This document shows positions 1-6,980 of a DNA stretch of 17,172 nucleotides, piece by piece; the stretch's first letter is position 1, and every line of letters begins with the position of its first letter. The stretch is taken from contig DBWU01000060.1 in the NCBI GenBank assembly GCA_002309395.1, positions 764 through 17,935 of the forward strand, read 5' to 3'. Under the pieces are notes generated by a model. That model made no database searches, was not told the DNA's origin, and saw only the letters and a list, made by a program, of their open reading frames with translations. Position numbers and translations under genes: made by a program. Source of the stretch: Oscillospiraceae bacterium UBA1230. GTDB taxonomy: Bacteria > Bacillota > Clostridia > Oscillospirales > Oscillospiraceae.

Positions 1-81
1 AAGACGCTGGTGGGCAAGGTGGCGTATCGGGTGTTGGAGGAAGAGGAGCTCGCCAAGCTGAAAAAGGCGCAGGTGAACTGA
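1..81 (+). CDS. C-terminal end of a probable AMP-forming acyl-CoA synthetase (partial)
   Basis: Frame 1 is open from the window edge to a TGA at 79-81 and encodes 26 residues beginning KTLVGKVAYRVLEEEE. The segment K-T-L-V-G-K-V with following acidic residues resembles the last conserved motif (A10, with its catalytic lysine) near the C-terminus of AMP-forming acyl-CoA ligases, often written as P-(R/K)-T-x-x-G-K-V. The gene is followed at once by a strong terminator, which fits a real gene end. The family assignment rests on this short piece only; that a coding region ends here is more secure than its identity. Confidence 0.55.
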   Translation, partial: KTLVGKVAYRVLEEEELAKLKKAQVN

Positions 82-100
82 ATCCCCTGAAAACAGCCAA

Positions 101-137
101 AGACCGGCGGACCGAAAAGGTCCGCCGGTCTATTTTT
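101..137. terminator. Rho-independent terminator, probably bidirectional
   Basis: A perfect 13-bp stem (AGACCGGCGGACC at 101-113 with its complement at 119-131) closes a GAAAA loop and is followed on the plus strand by ATTTTTC. It ends the upstream plus-strand gene. It lies just beyond the stop (159) of the convergent polysaccharide operon, and on the minus strand the stem is followed by a weaker TTGGCTGTTTT tract, so it may stop both transcripts. Confidence 0.9.
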
Positions 138-158
138 CATTCCCTCTGCCGCTGAGCG

Positions 159-1679
159 CTATGCATCATTCGCCGCGCCGTCCTCCGCCGCCGGGTTGTG
201 CCGATCTTCCGCGGTGCAGGCGGCCGGTGCGGATCGCCGCGCCGGTATGCCGGGGATCAGCCTGCGGATACTGCGTCCGTCCCCGTCAGGGAGCGCGGCG
301 CCGTCCCCGCGGCGAACGAAGCAAAGAAGATACCCGAACAGCACCCAGAACAACATGGTGGAAACCGGTTTGACGAAGAACAGTTCCGTGAGAAAGAACG
401 CCCCTGTCATTGGCATCAACAGTATCACAGCCAGAATAAAGACCGTTCGGTGTTTCTCACCCCTGTGGAAACGCTCTTTCCACAAATACCGCAGTACGCT
501 CCCCCACGCAAGCGCCAGCCAGGTAAGGAGCGGCACCGCCCCCAAAATGCCGGTACCTACCAAAAGATCCAGGTATCCGTTGTGTACCGTATACTTTCGC
601 TCCACGATAAACAAATCGGGAAAATGCTCGCGCGCGTACGGCAACGCGCCGCGCGGCGTCACGCCCACCAGCGGAGAACTCGCCACCACGGTGAGATAAT
701 CTCCCCAAATGCGAAAACGGTTGTTGGATATGTTTTCCGATTCGTCCGTATCCTTCCGCTCCAAGTCCACCGGTATCGACTGCTGTGATGAGATAAACGT
801 GGGCACGTAGGACAGTCCGATCTTTATCACGTTTTGTGCCGCGTAGAAAAGCACCACAGAAAGGATCGCCGCCATGATCGAACAGGTCAACCGCACGACC
901 CCCGCCTTTTTGATCCGGCCGGCCGCCGCCACGGCGCCGAGCACCGCTATCGCCGCCATACAGCCGAGAAGCGCCGTGCGGGAACCGGAGAGGATCACGT
1001 AGATCATCTGGAAAACGACGGTCACCGCGTAATATATCCTGATCCATCTCTTCTCGCGCCGGCGGTAAAACAGCATAATTGCCAGTCCTGCCGCCATTAA
1101 GGAGCATACGGAGGCGTAGTTGGGGTCTGCGAAGATGCCGAAGAGCCTGTTTTCCACAAAACCCTGCCGCGTATAGCGCAGCCCCTCGTCCGTCACGTTG
1201 GCAAGCTCGCCGCCATAACCGATGCAAAACTGGACGACGGATACGAGCGCTCCTGTAAACCACAAAAACACGAAGGTGTCCGCGATCCCGATCAGATGTT
1301 TCATATGGGTCTCATGCGGCACCTCGTCATCCGGCGCGCATAAGAATAGTATCTGGATCCCCGTCCAGGCCAGCGTCTTCACGTTTCCCAAAAGACCGTA
1401 TCTGTAATTGACGGCGATGGAAACCGCGTAGGCTCCGAAAAACAGCACCAGCAACCACGCATGGGGCAGCAGAATCCAGTTTTTTCTGAACGCCAGATCG
1501 ATCGCCAGCAGCAGCACGCCTGCCGCAGAAAGGATCACGTAGAACGCGCCGGTCAACTGCGGTCCCAAAAAAACGCGAACCGGTATAAAATAGAACAGGG
1601 AAAAATACGTCAAACTGACGGCAATATACCACACGCGGATCCGCTCAAACGTCTGCGCGCGACACTTCTTCTTTAACAT
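159..1679 (-). CDS. wzy: O-antigen ligase/polymerase-like membrane protein (Wzy)
   Basis: This is a polytopic membrane protein of 506 aa, predicted to polymerise flipped polysaccharide repeat units on the outer face of the membrane. Hydrophobic segments run from about residue 15 to 455. Landmarks of the O-antigen ligase/polymerase (Wzy_C) family are visible: GIFADPN at 181-187, SGSRTA at 231-236, an RFRIW segment at 321-325 and HNGYLD at 366-371 followed by a GTGILGA turn. The loop at about 290-365 would be the large extracellular loop. I prefer the ATG at 1679. An in-frame GTG at 1697 lies inside the end of tarJ, and a GGAG sits 11 nt before the ATG. It is the last gene of the operon, 5 nt after tarJ. 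The final 50 residues are hydrophilic and rich in Ala, Arg and Asp, which is unusual. Wzy versus ligase (WaaL-type) cannot be told from sequence, but the Wzx/PGT context favours Wzy. Confidence 0.85.
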   Translation of the reverse strand: MLKKKCRAQTFERIRVWYIAVSLTYFSLFYFIPVRVFLGPQLTGAFYVILSAAGVLLLAIDLAFRKNWILLPHAWLLVLFFGAYAVSIAVNYRYGLLGNVKTLAWTGIQILFLCAPDDEVPHETHMKHLIGIADTFVFLWFTGALVSVVQFCIGYGGELANVTDEGLRYTRQGFVENRLFGIFADPNYASVCSLMAAGLAIMLFYRRREKRWIRIYYAVTVVFQMIYVILSGSRTALLGCMAAIAVLGAVAAAGRIKKAGVVRLTCSIMAAILSVVLFYAAQNVIKIGLSYVPTFISSQQSIPVDLERKDTDESENISNNRFRIWGDYLTVVASSPLVGVTPRGALPYAREHFPDLFIVERKYTVHNGYLDLLVGTGILGAVPLLTWLALAWGSVLRYLWKERFHRGEKHRTVFILAVILLMPMTGAFFLTELFFVKPVSTMLFWVLFGYLLCFVRRGDGAALPDGDGRSIRRLIPGIPARRSAPAACTAEDRHNPAAEDGAANDA

Positions 1680-1684
1680 GGATC

Positions 1685-2698
1685 TTACAGCTCCCACTTG
1701 AAAACAGTTTTAAACGGCGTGGTCATATCTTCGGTAAACACGCGGTAGATATCCTCCATGGTGCGTACCGGCGCCGTCTCCCAGATCACGGCGCTCAAAC
1801 GCCGCTGAAAGACGGGATCCTTCATCCATTCCACCGCTCGCAAAAAATCCTCCCGTCCCGAACGGGAGCAACCCAGCAGCATCAATCCTTTTTCCAGCAC
1901 CATGCGGGTATAGACCGCCACCCGGTTTTCCGAAACGCCCATCAGCATCAGCGTTCCCTGCGGCTCGATACAGCGCACCGCGTCCTCGATGGCGGCATAG
2001 CTCCCCTCGCCGCCGCAGCATTCAAACGCGTGATCCACCGAAAGGTCGTCCGGCAGCTCATCGGCCAGATACGTCTCGTCGGCAAAGGCGAATTGGGACA
2101 GCTTGCGCCGGGAGTGCCCCACCACGATCAGCCTGGCGTCCGGGAACTGGCGGCGCAGTGCGCCGGCGGTCACGTAGCCGAGACTGCCGTCGCCCCAGAT
2201 GCCGATCCTGCCCCGAATTTTATGTGCGGCACGGTCAAAGCGGTTGAGCGCGTGCGCCGCCACACTGACAAACTCCGTAATGGCGCCCGCCTGCGGCGTG
2301 ATGCCGTCCAGCGCCACCATCTGCGCCGCCGGCAGCTCCACCAGCTCCCGCATAAAACCGTCTCGTCCGCTGGAGAGGAAGTACGAGCCCCGGCGATAGT
2401 TCTCATAGATCACGCTGTCAGGCGCCGTGGCGACGTTGGGGATCAGCGCCACGCGCCGGCCGCTCGCCCATGCTCCGGACGGGTCGTAGATCACCCTGGC
2501 GCAGCACTCGTGGATCAGCGCCATGGGCAGCTTGTTCCGCAGGGTCTTCGCGTCACGCTTGCCTTGAAAATACCGCTGATCGGCGTGGCATATCGCCATA
2601 TATTCCGGCCGGACCAACACACCGCCGCCCGGCGTAAGATCTTCGTATTTCACGGAGATCTGCTTGGGCGTGACCAGTTGATACACCTGGTTGATCAA
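1685..2698 (-). CDS. tarJ: Ribulose-5-phosphate reductase (ribitol-5-phosphate-forming), TarJ
   Basis: TarJ reduces D-ribulose 5-phosphate to D-ribitol 5-phosphate with NADPH, the first step to CDP-ribitol. The 337-aa protein is a zinc-dependent medium-chain alcohol dehydrogenase. The N-terminus MINQVYQLV with a later KLPMALIHE block is characteristic of TarJ (Bcs1-type) enzymes. Probable metal ligands are Cys37, His63 and Glu64. The Rossmann nucleotide-binding loop is GDGSLG at 169-174, in IGIWGDGSLGYV. The start codon is TTG at 2698, overlapping the tarI stop by 4 nt, with AGGAGG 9 nt upstream. The family-typical N-terminus supports this start. Its position directly after tarI gives the complete two-enzyme CDP-ribitol module. 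Confidence in function is high; the product could feed a teichoic acid or a capsule. Confidence 0.92.
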   Translation of the reverse strand: MINQVYQLVTPKQISVKYEDLTPGGGVLVRPEYMAICHADQRYFQGKRDAKTLRNKLPMALIHECCARVIYDPSGAWASGRRVALIPNVATAPDSVIYENYRRGSYFLSSGRDGFMRELVELPAAQMVALDGITPQAGAITEFVSVAAHALNRFDRAAHKIRGRIGIWGDGSLGYVTAGALRRQFPDARLIVVGHSRRKLSQFAFADETYLADELPDDLSVDHAFECCGGEGSYAAIEDAVRCIEPQGTLMLMGVSENRVAVYTRMVLEKGLMLLGCSRSGREDFLRAVEWMKDPVFQRRLSAVIWETAPVRTMEDIYRVFTEDMTTPFKTVFKWEL

Positions 2699-3408
2699 AG
2701 CGCGTCGCCTCCTACCATGGCCTGCGCGATCTTATAGTCGCCGGGGGTGGTCAGCTTCAGATTGGTATAGGAGCCCTCCACCAGATGCACGGGATAGTTG
2801 CGTACCACGCAGATCTTGCAGGCGTCGGTCAAAACGCTCTTTTCCTCCGGCGAAAGGGACTGGTACAGCTGCTTGAGCACGCTGATGCGGAAGCTCTGGG
2901 GCGTCTGCCCCTGATACATTTTGCGCCGGTCCGGGATATCGGAGATCACCATGCCGTCCTGAGAGACCACGATCGTATCCACCGCGGCGGTCACCGTGTC
3001 CACCGCGCCGTATTGCAGCGCCCCGTCGATGTTTTCCTCGATCATCCGCAGCGTCACGAACGGGCGCACCGCGTCGTGGGTAACGATCACGTCCTCTTCC
3101 CGGAAGCCGTGGTCGGCTTCAATGGCGTCGATAATATTCCGGATCGTCTCGTTGCGGTCGCCGCCGCCTGCCGTCACACGGATCCGATCCGCCTCGGCCG
3201 GCAGATAACGGCTCGTCAGATCCTCCATATACCCCAGCCAGTCGGCGTGAACGCCCACGTATACGCCGTCAAATCTGGGGCAGATCAAAAACTTCTCCAG
3301 CGTGTGGATAATGGTGGGCTTGTCTCCCAGGGGCAGGAACTGCTTGGGCAGATCCGCCACGTGCATCCGCGTTCCGGTACCTCCTGCTAAAATTGCTCCG
3401 AAAATCAT
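2695..3408 (-). CDS. tarI: Ribitol-5-phosphate cytidylyltransferase, TarI
   Basis: TarI joins CTP and D-ribitol 5-phosphate to give CDP-ribitol and pyrophosphate in the cytosol. The 237-aa protein has the IspD/TarI nucleotidyltransferase fold: the CTP-binding loop AGGTGTRM at 8-15 with Lys22 in PKQF, GGGDRNETIRN at 81-91, HDAVRPF at 111-117 and MYQGQTPQSFR further on. The YQGQTPQ segment and the spacing fit TarI rather than the MEP-pathway enzyme IspD, and the tarJ partner settles it. The ATG at 3408 is chosen because GGAG lies 8 nt before it and the family start is M-I-(F/Y)-(G/A)-A; an extended frame to 3441 has no such signal. An 89-nt gap containing a hairpin separates it from the upstream glycosyltransferase gene, the longest gap in the operon. 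Confidence 0.93.
   Translation of the reverse strand: MIFGAILAGGTGTRMHVADLPKQFLPLGDKPTIIHTLEKFLICPRFDGVYVGVHADWLGYMEDLTSRYLPAEADRIRVTAGGGDRNETIRNIIDAIEADHGFREEDVIVTHDAVRPFVTLRMIEENIDGALQYGAVDTVTAAVDTIVVSQDGMVISDIPDRRKMYQGQTPQSFRISVLKQLYQSLSPEEKSVLTDACKICVVRNYPVHLVEGSYTNLKLTTPGDYKIAQAMVGGDAL
2708..2713 (-). promoter_or_regulatory. Ribosome binding site deciding the TTG start of tarJ
   Basis: AGGAGG on the minus strand lies inside the last codons of tarI, 9 nt before the TTG at 2698. No ATG or GTG gives the TarJ-typical MINQ start, so this site decides the start. The TTG overlaps the tarI TGA (CTTTGATC), which points to translational coupling and a lowered initiation rate. Confidence 0.75.
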
Positions 3409-3454
3409 ACATTTCACTCCTTTTCCGCTCTTGCGAATCAACGAACCTTGTCAC

Positions 3455-3484
3455 GGCGGCATCTTTCACGGCGAAAGCGCCGCC
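3455..3484 (-). other. Intergenic mRNA hairpin between the GT2 gene and tarI
   Basis: GGCGGC (3455-3460) pairs with GCCGCC (3479-3484), and CTTTC (3463-3467) pairs with GAAAG (3473-3477), leaving a 5-nt loop and a small 2:1 internal loop. No U-run follows on the minus strand, so it is not a terminator. It could be an mRNA processing or stability element that separates tarIJ-wzy from the upstream part of the operon. Confidence 0.5.
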
Positions 3485-3497
3485 TCCTCCCGCCCGA

Positions 3498-4484
3498 TCA
3501 GGAAACCAGTTGGCGTTTTTTCGTATTGTAAAGCGTCACAACGCGGCGATATAAGCTGCGGTGGATCAACAACAGCAGCATGGCGATTTTCCGCGCCCGG
3601 CCGAAAAACGGGTTTTTGATCACGGTCAGCGCGTTTTTCCGCAAAAAGCGGGAGATCTGCTTCTGCACCGCGATCGCCTCCGCGGTGTCGCTGTACAGCG
3701 CCTTGTCCAACACGTAGAAGTATGCCCAAAACCGGCGAAATTCCGCTTCCTTTTGTAACGCCGGATACCGTTCCTTCACAAATTGATAGTTCTGTTCGTA
3801 CGCTTCGATCGCGTGGTGATCGGCAGGGCGATAGGAATGGGTGGTAATGCTGCCTTCCCGATGGACGTAATAGTACTTTGGCGCCACGTTTACTACTCCG
3901 CGCTGAATCCGGGATAAAAGCCGCACCATCAAAAACGCGTCCTCGCTCTGTTTTCCCACCGGGAAACGCATGCTGTCAAACAGCGACTTCTTATAGAGCT
4001 TATTTACCGCGTTCACCGATATTTTGGACGAGTCCAATATCATGCGGATGATCTCCTGTGCATCCACCACGAGGCGGCTGGTGGTATCGGCGGCATATCG
4101 GATCTCGTTGGAATAGCAATTACAAATACCGCACACCGCCACGTCTGCGTCTTCGGCGCGCAAGTCGTTGTAAAGCATCTCGTACATATCCTCGGCAATA
4201 TAGTCGTCACTGTCGATAAAGCCGATATATCGGGCAGACGCCGCGTCGATCCCCGCGTTCCTGGCGTCGCTCAAGCCGCCGTTCTTTTTATGTATCACAC
4301 GGATCCGGCTGTCTTGCGCGGCATAATCGTCGCACATGGATCCGCTCCGGTCCGTGGAGCCGTCGTCGATCAAGAGAATTTCGATTTCTCTGAGCGTCTG
4401 CGCCTGTATGGAGCGTATACAGCGTTCCAAATAGGCTTCCACGTTATACACCGGCACGATCACAGATATTATGGGAGATTCCAT
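3498..4484 (-). CDS. Glycosyltransferase family 2 (GT-A fold), capsule type
   Basis: This predicted cytosolic enzyme of 328 aa transfers a sugar from a nucleotide sugar onto the lipid-linked repeat unit. Seen directly: N-terminal strand ISVIVPVYN, DDGSTD at 40-45, NGGLSDARNAG at 68-78 and the metal-binding DSDD at 91-94. The C-terminal part (about 230-328) is basic and could associate with the membrane, but no clear transmembrane anchor is visible. The ATG at 4484 is preferred because AGGAG lies 7 nt upstream; a longer frame to 4514 begins before that site. It starts 31 nt after the stop of the upstream LicD gene. Donor and acceptor cannot be read from the sequence. Confidence 0.9.
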   Translation of the reverse strand: MESPIISVIVPVYNVEAYLERCIRSIQAQTLREIEILLIDDGSTDRSGSMCDDYAAQDSRIRVIHKKNGGLSDARNAGIDAASARYIGFIDSDDYIAEDMYEMLYNDLRAEDADVAVCGICNCYSNEIRYAADTTSRLVVDAQEIIRMILDSSKISVNAVNKLYKKSLFDSMRFPVGKQSEDAFLMVRLLSRIQRGVVNVAPKYYYVHREGSITTHSYRPADHHAIEAYEQNYQFVKERYPALQKEAEFRRFWAYFYVLDKALYSDTAEAIAVQKQISRFLRKNALTVIKNPFFGRARKIAMLLLLIHRSLYRRVVTLYNTKKRQLVS

Positions 4485-4515
4485 CCCGCAGCTCCTCTCC
4501 TCCGTCGCATGCATA

Positions 4516-5400
4516 CTACGAATCCTTCTCCACGCAGTATGCTACCCCCTTATACCGGCGGTAGCTTGTGTGCAGATCGATCAGTACCGCCTCATGCTTT
4601 GGTACCTGCTGGCTCGGAGGCGGCAGCTTCATATAATCCCCGAACGCCATGCGCAGATACGTATCATATCCCGCAGGGATCGGCATCTCCTCCCCCTCAA
4701 ACGGCCGATAGATCGCCTTTTCAAACGCACTGTGGGGATACTCGTTGACCATATACTGATACCGGGCACACAGCTCAGTCGTCTTTTTACAGCTGGCAAA
4801 GGGGTATCGCGACATATGTCGCTCGGCCGTCTTCGCCAGGCGATAACGCCGTTTCCACGTGGGGACCAGCGCCAGCATGACCCGTCCCAGTGTCTCCAGC
4901 GCCTTTCCCTTGCTGGTCGGCGGCTCCTGGTTCATATAGATTTGATAGACCAATCCCCATAGGATCTGGATCTTTCTCCGTAACCGCGAGGCGGGGCAGC
5001 CATCCAGCGGCAGGATCTCCAGACGCACGCCGTGTGAAATATCCAGATCCGCCTGCCGCTCTTTGATAAAGGTCGTCTCCTCATCGGAGATAGCGGAAAG
5101 CAGAGAGCGGTGGAATTCCGTTTCACTGTTGCGGCAATAGCGGTACTGGGTGTGTCCCATCTCCTGCTGCCACAGTTTTCCCAGGGTTTCATAATCCTCT
5201 CTGGGCATGAAGACGTCCACGTCGTCGTCCCACGGGATAAAGCCGCCGTGTCGAACCGTTCCGATGCAGCAGCCGCCGCAAAAATAGAACAGCAGATGAT
5301 GCTCGTCACAAAACTTTTTAAAAACGCGGAGAATCTCCAGCGATTTTCTTTGCAGTGCGATCAATTCCGGTTCTTGCTCCGCACGGGTCTTTTCCTCCAT
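4516..5400 (-). CDS. LicD-family phosphotransferase, copy A
   Basis: LicD-domain proteins are nucleotidyltransferase-fold enzymes that move a phospho-alcohol from a CDP-linked donor to a glycan: phosphocholine in bacterial LicD, ribitol-5-phosphate in the related animal fukutin and FKRP. The 294-aa protein shows the family core CGGCCIG (41-47), RHGGFIPWDDDVDVF with the metal-binding aspartates at 58-60 and 62, and later DEETTFIK, LPLDGCP, MSRYPF and YDTYLRMAFGDY. It is about half identical by eye to copy B across its length. The ATG at 5400 has AGGAGG 6 nt upstream; a GTG at 5415 overlaps that site and is rejected. It sits between wzx and a GT2 gene. With tarI and tarJ in the same operon and no licA, licB or licC in the window, CDP-ribitol is a plausible donor (inference). 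Confidence 0.9.
   Translation of the reverse strand: MEEKTRAEQEPELIALQRKSLEILRVFKKFCDEHHLLFYFCGGCCIGTVRHGGFIPWDDDVDVFMPREDYETLGKLWQQEMGHTQYRYCRNSETEFHRSLLSAISDEETTFIKERQADLDISHGVRLEILPLDGCPASRLRRKIQILWGLVYQIYMNQEPPTSKGKALETLGRVMLALVPTWKRRYRLAKTAERHMSRYPFASCKKTTELCARYQYMVNEYPHSAFEKAIYRPFEGEEMPIPAGYDTYLRMAFGDYMKLPPPSQQVPKHEAVLIDLHTSYRRYKGVAYCVEKDS
5213..5237. repeat. 25-nt direct repeat, copy 1 (licD A active-site region)
   Basis: The 25 bases here are identical to 7660-7684 in the other licD-type gene and have the same orientation. They encode the IPWDDDVDV active-site segment, and similarity extends with mismatches on both sides. This is the best conserved stretch of a gene duplication that flanks wzx. 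Confidence 0.85.
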
Positions 5401-5434
5401 CACGATCCTCCTCACACCGGCAAACCGACGCCTT

Positions 5435-6976
5435 TTACTTCGCGTCAGTCTTTCCTGTCATACCAAACACGTGTTGGATCCGGCTGACTACGTTTTTGAA
5501 TTCAGCCGGCTCCATGATGAAATTGATCAGGGCAAGCGCGCCGCAAATTGCCACGCCTGAAATGACCGCCCAAATAAACCAGCTCAGCCAGCTTGTGATC
5601 ATCGTTGCCACCGTGTTGTAAAGCAGCCATACTGCCGCGCAGACCACCGCTCCGTTACGCAGTATGCGGCGCACCGAATTGCCCAGCGTGCCGTTGGCAA
5701 AATTCCGGGCGTTGTAAACGATATCAACGCTGCTTCTATACGCGTAGGATACGCACGTGCCGATCAGCACGCCGTTGATCCCCAGCGGTCCGATCAGCGC
5801 CAGCGACACGGTCAAATTGATGACCGCCTCCAAAACGGCCCGAAGCCTCGTCTGTTTGAAGTGCCCTGCCGCTATGATCAGCGTAAGTCCGGGCAGTCTA
5901 ATCGTCTGCAGCAGCCCTTGAAAAACGAACAGGACGGCCACGCTTTTGCGTAGATACAACGCTCCGTCGGCGAAATCCGCGCTGTAAAGCCGGATAAACG
6001 GCAGCAGCAGCAGCATCGTGCAGCCGTATACCATGAAAATGCCTGCAAAAAGGATGTACTCGTAACTGCTGAAACTCTTTCGCAGCGTTTCCTTTTCCCC
6101 GGCCACGATCACCTGCCCGAAACTGGAATAGAGCGCCGTAGCGGCAGAGTGAAGCACCTCGGTCAAATAGGCGCCCACCAGATTATATACCGTGTAAACG
6201 CTGACTTCCACCAGGGCGTGTTGAGAAACCAGCAGCGTCAAAAGGACGATATCGGTATGGCACACCACCATACCGGCTATTTGATGCAGCAGCGCCGCCC
6301 AGCGCTGAGAAAACGCCGAGAGTTTCGGTTTGGCGTGAAAACTGACTTGCGGATACTTCCTCGCCACGTACACCGCCACCGCGGCGCTCCGCAGAAAATA
6401 GACCGCCGCCCCTACGCATTTAACCGCGACGGCGGACGCGCCCCAGGAGATCATGCCGATACACACGGCGGTCATGATCACGGTGCCTGCGATCTGGATC
6501 ATTGCGATCACGTATCCTCGCTGGTCCGCCTGCAGCAGCACTCTGTATTTCCCCAGGAAAAAGTAATCTACTATGCCGTTAACGGATAAAACGAGGATCA
6601 TCACGCGAATGAACGACGGATCCTGTATCTCGTCTTTTACGGCCAGGGGATAAAAAGCGATCAGCAATCCCACCAGGGCGGCAAAGACCGTGCCGGAGCG
6701 CAGATAAAAACTGCGTGCCGCCGATACGATGGCGCTGACTTCCGAATAGTCCCTGTGCAACAGCGGCTCATACAGCGACACGGCGCCCGCCGAACCTATT
6801 CCGGCCTCCACGAGCGCCAGATAGGTAATAAACTGATTGATAGAGGAGACCAATCCGTTGACCGACGAACCGTATGCGCTGATAAAAAAGCGCGGCAGCA
6901 ACAATCCCGAAACGGCCAGGACTATTTGCAGCAGCAGGCTCATCAGCGTATTTTTGAAGGCTAACTCTGTTCGCAT
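5435..6976 (-). CDS. wzx: Wzx-type polysaccharide repeat-unit flippase
   Basis: This 513-aa integral membrane protein is expected to flip undecaprenyl-diphosphate-linked repeat units to the outer face. It has many hydrophobic segments spread over the whole length, in the pattern of the polysaccharide transporter branch of the MOP superfamily. The N-terminus (LAFKNTLMSLLLQ, then LLPRFFISAYGSSVNGLV) is typical of flippases in Gram-positive capsule loci. The ATG at 6976 starts 4 nt after the upstream licD B stop, and its AAGGG binding site overlaps that stop region, so translation is probably coupled. It is enclosed by two related LicD genes. This recalls the pneumococcal lic2 arrangement of flippase tacF with licD1 and licD2 and suggests it transports a LicD-modified substrate (inference). 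Confidence 0.92.
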   Translation of the reverse strand: MRTELAFKNTLMSLLLQIVLAVSGLLLPRFFISAYGSSVNGLVSSINQFITYLALVEAGIGSAGAVSLYEPLLHRDYSEVSAIVSAARSFYLRSGTVFAALVGLLIAFYPLAVKDEIQDPSFIRVMILVLSVNGIVDYFFLGKYRVLLQADQRGYVIAMIQIAGTVIMTAVCIGMISWGASAVAVKCVGAAVYFLRSAAVAVYVARKYPQVSFHAKPKLSAFSQRWAALLHQIAGMVVCHTDIVLLTLLVSQHALVEVSVYTVYNLVGAYLTEVLHSAATALYSSFGQVIVAGEKETLRKSFSSYEYILFAGIFMVYGCTMLLLLPFIRLYSADFADGALYLRKSVAVLFVFQGLLQTIRLPGLTLIIAAGHFKQTRLRAVLEAVINLTVSLALIGPLGINGVLIGTCVSYAYRSSVDIVYNARNFANGTLGNSVRRILRNGAVVCAAVWLLYNTVATMITSWLSWFIWAVISGVAICGALALINFIMEPAEFKNVVSRIQHVFGMTGKTDAK

Positions 6977-6980
6977 AAAT

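Noticed and set aside
2695..3408. IspD (MEP isoprenoid pathway) as the identity of the cytidylyltransferase
   Set aside because: The fold is shared, but the YQGQTPQSFR segment, the length and the directly coupled tarJ gene fit ribitol-5-phosphate cytidylyltransferase.
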